Both the position numbers and the translations under genes were made by a program. A stretch of 64,000 nucleotides of DNA, from positions 62,001-126,000 of the forward strand of contig QANY01003970.1 of NCBI GenBank assembly GCA_003255025.1, in the 5' to 3' direction. Source of the stretch: Datisca glomerata. Its lineage: Eukaryota > Streptophyta > Magnoliopsida > Cucurbitales > Datiscaceae. The notes below the pieces were generated by a model. It had not been told where the DNA came from, made no database searches, and saw only the letters and a program-made list of their open reading frames with translations. Of this stretch, positions 12,086 to 21,919 are shown piece by piece (the stretch's first letter is position 1; every line of letters starts with the position of its first letter).

Positions 12086-12609
12086 TATCGTTACAATCAT
12101 CATGAACAAATCCATCATCATCTATCCCAAGATAATGATAGTTTCTATCAAAATGATCAATACTCTCAAAATGCAGAGGTCACTGTGATATTGTAGTTTC
12201 AGGAACCCAAGTCTGACTTGGAAAAAGTTTAGGCTTGGTACTGTTCGGAGCGATTCTGATCCATTCTTTTTAATAAAGAACTATAGATCTCGATCATTTA
12301 GAATTTCCGTAGGAGGGTAGAGGACATGGTTCTATAAAGAAATTTAATGGAAAGATCATACTTTAGGGGTCTATGTGAATTTCTTAATGCAATATACCAG
12401 ATAGCTCATGGTAAGTATAGTTTGTTGATATCTCCAACATTTTAGTCTTCTCTCCACTAAAAGACCAAGGTGTACTCATTATCTCCAAAACTCCATGAAT
12501 TATAAAAATTCAAACTTCAGACATGTTTGTATATACATCAATCAAGGAAGTCAGTACTTTCTAAATTTTAAAAAAATGCACAAGAAGTCTACAAGATGAA
12601 ATGGAAGCA

Positions 12610-12990
12610 TACAAGGAGTGTTATAGGAGGATCTTGTAGTCATCGTATAGTGTGTAAGATGACAACACTGACATCTTGTAGTGCATCGTGAATTGCTCAA
12701 GACGTTCCTGATATATTATAAGATAATCTTGTAGTCATCGTGTATTGTATAAGATGACTATAAGATCATCTTGTAGTAAATCGTAAACTATTCAAGATGT
12801 TCCTGATGCACAACAAGACGATCTTGTAGTCATCGTGTACACTACAAGATATATTTGTAGTGTATCATGAATTGCTCAAGACATTGCTGATGCACTGCTG
12901 CATGACGATCTTGTAGTCATCTTGTACACTACGCGATGTGTTACAAGATCTTGTACTACTCAAGATGATCATGTAGTTATCTTATAGGCA
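12610..12990. repeat. Palindromic short-repeat array, right arm of the MULE
   Basis: Same vocabulary as the left array (ATCTTGTAGTCATCGTGTA, CTCAAGACGTTCCTGAT), in the arm next to the right TIR. The element's two arms are therefore built alike. Confidence 0.8.
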
Positions 12991-13381
12991 TCTTCTTCAA
13001 ACATACAACATACTGCATGTTATTGTAGTAACAAAAAAACCCAGAATACATCTTTTAAAACTCATGAACAAAAAACCTAAAAAACTTCTTATAAAACCCA
13101 CACTTATGTACCTGCAAAGCTTTTCTTGAAGATGAAGAAGAAGATGAAGAATTTTTGGACAAGTAAAAAAGCTTTTGTTGCAACAGGAAGTAGAAGAAGA
13201 AGAAATGATGAAGAAAGTGAAGAAATGAATAACGTAGAAGGAGAAATGAGGGTATTGGGGGCTTTGGGTATGAAGGTTGAGTGTTGATGAAGAAAAAATT
13301 GACGTTTAATTTGACACCGTATAAAAAGAGTATTGGGGGAAAATAAAAAAAAATTAAGTGAAAGGTGAGCCAGAGTATACT

Positions 13382-13452
13382 TCAGTGAAAATTAGTGATG
13401 AGACATGTTTTAATAAAATGAGTGTTTAGGGGTGCACTTTATGTAAAAACCC
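13382..13452 (-). repeat. Right TIR of the MULE
   Basis: About 71 bp ending AAAAACCC, the inverted partner of 9390-9463. It is followed directly by the target-site copy AAAGCTAAA. Confidence 0.75.
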
Positions 13453-13461
13453 AAAGCTAAA

Positions 13462-14140
13462 CCAAAGCTAAACTGCATCACGTATCAGCAGCACGTGTTT
13501 TTAGTTTTGGGCAAATAACTCAATTTGTACTGATTTCTTTTTATATTTTTTGAACATTTTTTGTACTGATTTCTCAAAATTATTTTTATGTTAGATTGCT
13601 AATGTATATGCATTAGCACAAAAGAATACTATAGAAGAAACTTTTGCAATACAAGTTCAGGTTGGAAAGTGTTTATAAAACCAATACACTATTTTTTTAG
13701 ACCGTTAACTTTTTATTAGTAAGATTAAGTTAACATCACCGCCTGTTAAAATGGTAAAACAAGTCTTCCCTATTTTTTTAGTACGCCCAATTAGATATAG
13801 ACAAATCTTATTAATACATATATAAAGTTAGGTTGAAACATGAATACTTCAAAATATGTTAAATGTCATACTCAACTTTATGTAATGTGAATTCATTAAT
13901 TTATGTCGTGTAAACTTACTAAATATTATGTTGATCCTAAAAAATTAAAATAATGATAACCTATAAAATTATTATTATTATTATTATTATTAAAAACTTA
14001 TATTAAAATAGGTTAGACATTTTCACAACCAAAGAATTATTATACTTTCATATGAATTTCTGTATTTTTTGTGAACATACTAGAAGAGATTGAGTTTATT
14101 ACTTAAATTTTTTTTGTCGTGTTACGTAAAAAGATGGTGG
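13462..14140. other. Probable displaced upstream region of the UBA2-like gene; otherwise AT-rich spacer
   Basis: Sequence continuing from the far side of the MULE insertion, so before insertion it lay directly upstream of 9389. It contains an ACGTGT motif in GCAGCACGTGTTTTTAG near 13490 and then a very AT-rich tract with an (ATT)n run near 13970-13990. No gene seen. Confidence 0.45.
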
Positions 14141-14149
14141 ATCAAAGTG

Positions 14150-15500
14150 CTTTCTAATAATCTATTTGCCATGCCAAATGCTCCTCCAAACCCAAGAGCT
14201 TGATTTACCAGCCTTAGTATCTATAAGATCACAGTTTCTAAAATATAGGCTTTTAAGAAGTCTAGCACAAAGACTATTAGGATTTTTCAAAATAGTCCAA
14301 GCTCGTCTAAGTCAAACAAATAGAGAAGAGTTAAAATCCTCCCAAGTCTTTAAAACCTAATCCCCCATACTCTTTGCTTTCAGAAGCCTAACTTATCCCA
14401 AATCTATCCTCCATTTTAGACCACCAGAACCTCGTGATAGTTGCTTGTAGTTTATGACAAACTCTCTTAGGAAGTTTAAATGCACACATTACATAAGTAA
14501 GAAGAGATTGGGCCATAAATTTTTAATAAAATCTCCTTTCCACCAAGAGACAATAAGTCTACTTTCCACAAAGATGTCTTTATATCCATATTCTCCAATA
14601 GTAAAGCATAAAGAGCAGACTTAAATTTCCCCCAATCAGTAGGTAATCCCAAATAAGAATCCTTATGGACATTCAGAGGAATATTGATTTTTTTTTTAAA
14701 AAATAACCTCTTTCTTTGAATTAGCCACATTCCCACTAAATCAAAGGCTACTTTTGTCCAAATTAATCTTTTGTCCAGAAGCATTACAATATTTTTTAAT
14801 ACAGTCAAACAGGTTAGAACAAGAGTTCAAATTTGCCTTAGAAATAAATAGGCTATCATCAGCAAAAAATAGATGAAAGATTGGGGCTACATTTCTTTAG
14901 AGAAACAGGTTAAACTTACCTTCATTTGTGGCCCAACTAATGCATTTTAATTAGCTTTCAGTAACAATGATGAACAAATAAGGAGATAATGTATCATCTA
15001 ATCTCAAACCCTTACTGGGTTTAATACGTATCTTTAAGATCACCATTGATAGAAATCTTATAGTTCATAGTAGTAATACATGTCATCATCCAATTCACAA
15101 ATTTCAGTTCAAAGCCCATTTTGCAGTTCAAAGTTCATTTAGGCTTTAGCCATGTGTGTCTTAATAACTACTACACCATTTCTATCATCTTATCTCTTTT
15201 TAATAGGAAAAAAGTTACTGGGACATCAAAAAATTATGTTGAATCTGTGTGCCTTGAGACTCGAAAATCATATGATCCAATATAATCTTAGAGATAATTT
15301 TATAATAGAAATTGCACAAGGCAATGAGCCTAAAGTGAGCAGGAGTTTGGTTGTACTTTTGAGATGCGAGTTACATTAAATGATATAGGAAGATAGCAAT
15401 TATAAAAAAAGTACTTAACTGCTCTCCGAGTGTCAATTTCTACTAGGTTTCAATACGTTTGGTAGAACAATCCATGAGTACCATCTGGGACCAGGAGCTT
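14150..15500 (-). pseudogene. LINE (L1-type non-LTR retrotransposon) reverse transcriptase relic
   Basis: Minus-strand pieces appear in the right order for a plant L1 ORF2. They are VTRISKVQPNSC, SLCNFYYKIISKIILDHM-like sequence, NCKMGFELKFVNWMMTCITT, a catalytic box read as HLFFADDSLFISK, KINLDKS, SYLGLPTDWGKFK, LLSLGGKEILLKI, then AWTILKNPNSLCARLLKSLY and SSSWVWRSIWHGK. These cover RT domains through the C-terminal linker. Endonuclease is absent (5' truncation) and stops or frameshifts are frequent. It is a dead copy. Confidence 0.85.
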
Positions 15501-16560
15501 TAGTTACACCTAGGTCAAAAACAGCAATTGACACATTAGCAGTTAAAAAAACAACATTATCTTCTTCTTGCTGTCTTATTATAAACATGTAAAAAATACC
15601 CACTACCACATGGATAAATGGGATCTATCTATGGCTCGCGGAAAGCGGTAGAAAAGTAGAATCGACTTATGGGCTCAAGTCACGAGACACTCATAAACAA
15701 ATGATCATCACCTCAAGAACGGATGACCATCACCTCAAGAACGGGGGATCATCACCTCAAGAACGGGGGATCATCACCTCAATAACGGGGAATCATCACC
15801 TTAAGAACGGAAAAATGGTGGATCAACAACCATGTAGTAGTAATTAATCGGGTAAGCTGAGTGACTCGGACAAGACAAATTGGCAGGCTACCAAGTGACT
15901 GCGACTGATTGGCTCGGAGTCACAAGAAATCATCAAGTGATTGTGATTGATTGGCGGCTGAGCGAGACAAATGGGAAATGAGAAGAGAAAGGAACCCATA
16001 CCGAGTAGAAAAAATTCTCACAAACGGGTATAATCCCTAGGCATAATGAGTACCTCCTTTTATATTAATTATTCTAATAAACTTCATACAATTTGAGAAG
16101 CCTATATAAGACCAATATATTAAATGAAAGCGAGGACATTCAAGATAATTCATGTGTATATGAGACAAAGCATCTACTCCTTATAAATTCTAACTCCTAA
16201 AATCTCCCTCTATTTCATTAATACTCACGTAATTTTTACTTTTATTGAGACTTCCCCCTTTAATATTTGATTAGCGGGAATTTTTTTTATATTTTGGTGA
16301 TTTCATTGAGAGCGAGAAAAAAGTACAAGAGATATATCCTACAAAATCATAAAACATGCATAGAACCAGATCCAACACAACTCTAAATGGAGACAATAGA
16401 CCCGAAAATGAAGATGAGCATGCAGATCAACTGACCCCACCCACACTAGAACACTAGTAACACTATGATGCATGATGTTCCATATTTGTCCCATCTAGCA
16501 TTACACATGAAATGAAACTTTATCTACTTTACATATTGGTATTTTTCATTTATTTATTAC
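15500..16560. other. Spacer with one small tandem array
   Basis: No coding signal recognised. It holds the 22-bp array at 15702-15812 and short duplicated words (CAAGTGA(C/T)TG(C/T)GA(C/T)TGATTGG) near 15890-15950. It may belong to an unidentified element. Confidence 0.4.
15702..15812 (+). repeat. 22-bp tandem repeat, five copies
   Basis: Unit GATCATCACCTCAAGAACGG plus GG, five adjacent copies with few changes. No palindromy and no spacers, so not a CRISPR-like array. Confidence 0.85.
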
Positions 16561-16564
16561 TTAC

Positions 16565-18010
16565 CAGTACTACAAAATTGGATTAGATGATGGGTAAAAC
16601 CCGTCATTATAACCCTATATTGATGACTGACCGACTGTCATATATCAGGTTGTCATCTGTAGATAGATGATGGAGAATCTCTGTCATCTTAGTCGCCGCA
16701 AAAAGCATATAGATGACGGAGATTCCCCGTCATCTAAAGTTACTCCATGTAGACTTTAGATGACGGGGAATGTCCGTCATCTAAAGTTCAAGAAACGAAA
16801 AAAGGGTAAAAGCTTTTATTGTTGGCCTAGCATATTGTTATCAATTTCCGTCATCTAATTCTAAATTGCTGAAATCTTTGCCGTTAAATTAAATTAGGTA
16901 TTCTTGGCCTAGCCTATTGTCTTAGTTTCTCATCAAAAAATAAATACGATAAAGAGGTTGTAGCAACTCTCGAATAGAAACTGCATGATTCTTCCATCCT
17001 TTTTAATATACAACCAAAGTGAGTTTATTGCCTTGAGAGGGGAGACAGATCCATTTCACCAATATACTTCATAAATACATATCTCATCTATATATTTGAA
17101 TTATCATTGTTTGTGAATCATAGTCCGCCAAAACCTAGAAAAAAATCTAGAAAACTGAAAAAAATGTCATATTTTAGCATCAACTCATGTGAAAAAGAAT
17201 TAAACCTGATGGGCAAATGACTCTTTTTTATTCAAAATTGCATCCATTACAACGAACTGGTCATCAAATGCACCATAAAACACTTCATAGAATCTTGTCC
17301 TAAATAATGTATGGTTTCCATAATAGTATCTTATTTCCACAATAGGTACAAAAAATACTACTGATCATAAAACAATAATCTAATGTGGACTTTGCACTTA
17401 CCGATCTCTTTCAGAGATGTTTTGATCCATCTCATCAAATTTTCTCGTAAGAACTTCTGCTCCAATTGATGAAACCAGGTGCAATATGAGAGCCTCCAGA
17501 GTTCTAGGAAAGTTATGCTGAAAAAAGTAGTATAATATGACAACAGGAAAAAATAAGAAAGCGTGAGGGAAAAGGTTTGAGAATCCATATTAGACACTCA
17601 ACCAACAAACAACAAAATACCGAGAAACAAGCTGTATGTTATAAATACAAATCGCACAAACCCAACATAAAATAAAATAACTCCATTGCAATTAGTCCAA
17701 AAAGTGGAAGCTTTATTATTAGGGAAATATGAACTCACAACCATAGCAAGTAAAATGTTTTGAAGAATACATGGTTCCATATTCCAAATAATGTGAGCAA
17801 TTAGATCATCCTCCAACTGATATAAGGTAGTCTTATTCATTTTCCTAACTTCATCTCTTACAATTGACGCAGAATCAAATCCTGAGGCGGATTGAAGTTG
17901 TTGACCTTGATTAGAAACACTAACATGATCATGAACTACAGAAACAAGCCCATGAAGAGCCTGGACAGTGCGAGTTTTAGCACCTGCAAATCCTCTTTCT
18001 GGCAGGCCTG
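16565..18010 (+). mobile_element. CACTA-like element, left end with subterminal repeats and carried gene fragment
   Basis: Begins CAGTACTACAAAATTGG, a mutated version of CACTACTACAATTTTGG seen at 35444, 37672 and 46988. Subterminal inverted units follow (TTAGATGACGGGGAATGTCC, CCGTCATCTAAAG) through about 16800. Such units are typical transposase-binding arrays of CACTA elements. Pieces of a host gene lie just downstream (17225-18000). No matching right end was found, so the end coordinate is only the last carried fragment. Confidence 0.6.
17225..18000 (-). pseudogene. Multi-exon fragment of an unidentified plant gene
   Basis: On the minus strand three exon-like blocks lie in order. First is AKTRTVQALHGLVSVVHDHV through TTLYQLEDDLIAHIIWNME, after acceptor TTTGCAG and before a GTGAGT. 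Second is TLEALILHLVSSIGAEVLTR plus KFDEMDQNISERDR, after TTTCTAG. Third is RFYEVFYGAFDDQFVVMDAI. The blocks read like a conserved helical protein, but I do not recognise the family. The first and second blocks do not join in phase with canonical sites, suggesting decay. No start or stop belonging to the gene is present. Its position just inside a CACTA-like end suggests a captured fragment, though a truncated real gene cannot be excluded. Confidence 0.55.
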
Positions 18011-18117
18011 ATCAAGATGATCAAAATTTTGATATGTGAATTTAAAAAAAGAATTCCCATCACTTTAAAAGCTGCCCCACTATAGACTTAGGCTGGAAGT
18101 TATCAATTATTTTCTGC

Positions 18118-18238
18118 CTGTGTGTTCGTGAGGGTACATGCATAAGAACATGTACGTGTGTGTTTGTCTGTATGTGTGTGCGCGAGCGTGAATGGGTGTG
18201 TGCGCGCACGTGTGAGTGAGTGTGTGTGTGTGAGAGAG
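18118..18238. repeat. (TG)n-rich simple repeat
   Basis: Degenerate TG/CG dinucleotide tract passing into GAGAGA. It explains the Thr/His-rich frames on both strands. Confidence 0.9.
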
Positions 18239-18349
18239 AAAGAGATGACCTTTCTCTCCACTAGGAATTTCACATATGTCTCTCTCCATTTTACCCATCC
18301 CAGAAGGAGAAGCTTAAATAAACCTGGTTCTGTCAAATATTAAGGAAAC

Positions 18350-20390
18350 ACCGAATTAATATATTAAATTATCTTACTCAAAACAATCCTAAAATAGACA
18401 TTCTCTCTAAGAAATGAACCAAAAGAACAAATAAAAGAGATGGGACGATACCATTGAATAAGAATAAAAAATAACAAAAATGAAGTTTTCATCTATAAAT
18501 AATGGTTAATTAGCTTACAAGTTTGCATTTCACATGCTTCCAGCTTCAACTAAGATAGCTTACAGGAGATGACTGACTATATGAAATTCTTTCAGGTGAG
18601 TTCTTTTTTAGAAGGTATATATATATTGTATATTTTTGCTAGGAACTTCTCGAGGAATTTGGCATGATATGTCAAATCTAAACCTGGTTATACCTAAAAC
18701 TCAAATTACTATCATATCATCCAGTAAGTGAAGTTTTTACAATTATCAAGCTATAAGATATTTTGAGGTAAAGCTGACATCATTTAAAAAATTTATTCGA
18801 TCCCTTGATAAATATACTCTGGATACAAAATTCAACTCTAAAAAATTGAAACCTCCTGAAATGCTTAATTATCACATAACATAAGTACATTAGCTATAGT
18901 ATTAATTCACAATAGTAATGAACAATTATGCTATACATCATTTTTTTAATTTAGACTATAGTTTTGACAAGATTTTAATGAGAGAAAAATATTTTAAAGT
19001 GGTGAGACTAACTTAGCCAATTGCTTTTTATAAAGAGCATGATTGTAAAACGACCAAAGTGTAGTGGACAGTTGCGATTTATCATTCTTTATGTCTTTAA
19101 AATTAGAAAATTCTAGGAAATTTGAGTAATTTGACGGACTCACAATCTTTTGAAATTAGGTGTGTTAGATTAGACATGTGTGCTAAATCATTTTATAAAA
19201 CTTAATACATTTTTTGTCTGATACGCTTATATGTCATGTGTAAATGATTAATAAAATCTCGTAACTAATTTTTTTATTATTAATTATGATCATCTCTATT
19301 ATAAAATCATAATTTTACTCCAAATTTATGTTATAGTACACAATTAATTATTTTTAACATATTATTCATATCTAATATATCTCATGATTAACTAGTATAA
19401 TTAGTTGAAATATTATCAACATAATCGATAAACACCACTTAGTTAATCTCTTTATTTTTTAAATTCATTTTATCTGTCATCTACCATAACCTACATACTT
19501 AATGTCAAATTATCAAGACTTTAATACGCTACTAAAAATGAATTTTCTTGATCACATAATAATATATTCAAATTTTATTGCTTCAAGGAATTGAGAGATG
19601 ACGGATGCCAATAAAATTTGGTAAGAGTGATCAAGTAAAATTTAATTTAATTTTACTAATCTTACAGCAAGACGGAAAGATTACGAAACTACCCTTGATG
19701 CAAGCGACTGCTGATAAAACGTAAAACCGCTACGCTGTGAGTTGTTTTATTTGGTGGTTTTTAATTCTAGGGTCTTTCTTTAACCAACAATGCTATTTCA
19801 TTAAACTTGTGAGTTTACGTGATGAAAATAGTCTGATTATAATTTTTAACTTATCAAAATATATCAATTCAATTGTACTATATAGACTTGTGATGCATTA
19901 CAAATTGAGTTAAATTGCATTTTCCTTCTTTAACTTCCAAGACCAACGGCTACCTCACTGACCAAAACGACCTTTCTAAAGTTTTCAATTTACATTTAAT
20001 TTCATGCATTACAACAATAAATATGAATAATTAATATCTTGCCCTCATCACACTCAAAATATTGGATTCAGATTCTCTTTTATTGACTTTTCAACAATAA
20101 AGACAGTTATCATCTGATTATCAGTTCAAATATAAATATTTTAGATCAAGTCATTTGAAAAAACAAAAATAAGAAAAGATTTTTTTTCACTTTAATAGTT
20201 CAATAAAATTTGAGTTGTCCAAATGCGACTACAACTTCCCTTAAACTTTGTAATTTATTTCTGTTGAAAAAGGGGATGAAAGCGTGATATTTTGTACAAA
20301 GTTTTAGTCTTATTAACTATCAAATATTCTCTTTTTCTAAAATTACTGCATGATATTTCAACATTATATTTTTTCCGGATTAATTAGTCT
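18350..20390. other. AT-rich spacer, no gene seen
   Basis: No open frame of note. The only structure is a small inverted repeat: arms about 19541-19580 and 19609-19643 (CTTGATCAC...ATTTTATTG against CAATAAAATTT...GTGATCAAG), possibly a MITE remnant. Confidence 0.5.
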
Positions 20391-20395
20391 CATAC

Positions 20396-20699
20396 CCCTA
20401 GCTTGTTAGTCAAATACCATTTAACACACCCATCTTTAAAACTTAACACCAATTTCCCTTTCCTTTTTAGTATGCTCACAAGTGTACTACCATACCATTA
20501 CATCTGTTTAAAAAAAGTATTGAATTACCATATACCTTCTTATATGAGACTATGTGAATGTCACGTGGTTTAAATTCTGTCTATTTTTTCACAGATGCCA
20601 TGTTAGGATATCCATTGACTAGAATACAAACATGAAGGGAGATTGGTGTTAAGTTTTAAAGATGGAGTGTTGGTCGGTATTTGACCAATAGGTCAAGAG
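20396..20699. mobile_element. MITE-like element with 62-bp terminal inverted repeats
   Basis: The left arm CTAGCTTGTTAGTCAAATAC continues to CATCTTTAAAACTTAACACC. It is mirrored by the right arm, whose reverse complement includes TTGGTCAAATACC and CATCTTTAAAACTTAACACC. The total is about 300 bp with no coding capacity. A clear target duplication could not be fixed, so the superfamily is open. Confidence 0.75.
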
Positions 20700-21150
20700 C
20701 ATGTTCGCAATTAATCATTTTTACTTCATTCTATTGTACATGTTCCATTAACCTTATATTAAAGAGTCGTTTGATAGAGCTTATTTGAGATTGCAATCAT
20801 GTTATAATTTTTTAATAATTTAATTGTTACATTTATTTATATGTTGAGTAGATAATTAAATTATCTTAAAAGATGAAGCAGTCTAAAATTATCAAAATAA
20901 AATAATTATCATCATGCAATTGAATTACCTCTAGCAAATGATAGTAACAAAATATATATATCCAACATGTCAATTCATTGTTAACTATTATTTTATAGAT
21001 TACTGTTGAAATTCGAATAGACCTAACCCGAAACAATTTGAGTTAGGAGGAGTTAGATGAAGTTTACTTTAACTTTTTGACCTTTTAAGAAAGGAATTCC
21101 ACAGTTCATAGAATCTACCAAGGAAAATATTATTTCATGTACATTTGGAC
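20700..21150. other. AT-rich spacer, no gene seen
   Basis: No coding or repeat structure recognised; leads into the promoter of the small gene at 21561. Confidence 0.4.
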
Positions 21151-21153
21151 TAT

Positions 21154-21161
21154 CCACGTGG
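21154..21161 (+). promoter_or_regulatory. G-box (CCACGTGG)
   Basis: Perfect palindromic G-box about 400 bp upstream of the small ORF. Such sites bind bZIP or bHLH factors (ABA, light, stress). Its use here is inferred from position only. Confidence 0.5.
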
Positions 21162-21449
21162 CATCGTACTAAAAGATACTATGGATATCAGTGCTGATCT
21201 ACTAATTGCCACATCCATAGAATCTACTAGATTTTGAAAAACACGTAAATTTTCCAAGTGGGGTCAAGTCCCACAGAGTAAGAAAACCAAAAAACCACGT
21301 TGAAAAAACGCCGACTCCAACTAATTAAAAAACATACAAAAGAAAAACCAGGAATGATATTCCAGAACCTGTCGGTCTTATCCAAAATCTAGGTACAGGT
21401 ACAGCCAGTCAGCCATGTTCTTCATCTTCCAACTTCCAACTAATTCCCC

Positions 21450-21457
21450 TATAAATA
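21450..21457 (+). promoter_or_regulatory. TATA box (TATAAATA)
   Basis: Canonical plant TATA box preceded by CCCC, about 110 bp upstream of the ATG at 21561. It predicts a start near 21480 and an 80-nt leader. Confidence 0.7.
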
Positions 21458-21560
21458 AAATCTGAAAACAGACACCTTTCCATAACACTTATCACTTGAA
21501 TCAAAACCAGACCCAAAATCCATATTACCCATTTCACACCCAATCTGAAGATCTAAGACA

Positions 21561-21785
21561 ATGGCAGATATAGCTATGTTGGTTGCAGAGGAGTACGAGA
21601 GGAGGATCAAGAGTTCTGGAGTTTCTGAAGAAGATAAGAGAGTTAGCTTAGTTCCTTGTTTTTCTGTCTTTTTTGGAGGGCTCAAACAGAGTATTCATAA
21701 GCAGAATGTTGAGCTTTTCAAATGGGTTTCTGAGCCTAAATCGCAATTTGCTCTTGCTGCCTCCAATGGCTTCTTTTCTGCTTGA
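21561..21785 (+). CDS. Small protein of unknown function, 74 residues, single exon
   Basis: MADIAMLVAEEYERRIKSSG starts an intact 74-codon frame ending ASNGFFSA and TGA. The predicted protein has a short charged helical N-terminus, a central hydrophobic patch (LVPCFSVFFGG) and a C-terminal segment (LALAASNGFF-like) that recalls small unnamed plant proteins starting with a similar AEEYERR motif. I cannot assign a function. Support for a real gene is a well-placed TATA box, a G-box further upstream, an ATG in good context (ACAATGGC) and an AATAAA-type signal near 21917. Base composition is clearly richer in G and C than the flanks. No signal peptide or membrane helix is convincing. Confidence 0.7.
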   Translation: MADIAMLVAEEYERRIKSSGVSEEDKRVSLVPCFSVFFGGLKQSIHKQNVELFKWVSEPKSQFALAASNGFFSA

Positions 21786-21919
21786 TTTTGCCCCCATCTG
21801 AATCTTATCTATGTCGTAAATTGTCTTTTACCTTTTGTGTTGTACAAGTACATAGTAATTTTATAAATACGAAAGAAATTTTGAATTGATATGTCTTAGT
21901 TTTTGATTTGTGTTTAAAT

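Larger units (their letters stand above)
9390..13452. mobile_element. Mutator-like element (MULE), 4.06 kb, with TIRs and 9-bp target duplication
   Basis: The ends form imperfect terminal inverted repeats. The left end starts GGTTTTTTTTCTCTC and continues CCCTAAAAAACTC...CATCACTGATTTT. The reverse complement of the right end starts GGGTTTTTACATAAAG and continues CCCCTAAACACTC...CATCACTAATTTT. The 9 bp just outside are GAAGCTAAA (9381-9389) and AAAGCTAAA (13453-13461), an 8/9 match, as expected for the 9-bp target duplication of Mutator-like elements. Inside are a degenerate MudrA-type gene on the minus strand and long arrays of short palindromic repeats near both ends. It is inserted in the promoter or leader of the UBA2-like gene. 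Confidence 0.8.

Noticed and set aside
11869..12105. Plus-strand frame with repeated GFIRIIS units
   Set aside because: Antisense of the 24-bp repeat in the MULE transposase relic.
15702..15812. CRISPR-like appearance of regularly spaced repeats
   Set aside because: Units are adjacent without unique spacers and the DNA is clearly plant; an ordinary tandem repeat.
18103..18343. Thr/His-rich and Val/Cys-rich frames on both strands
   Set aside because: Explained by the (TG)n simple repeat.
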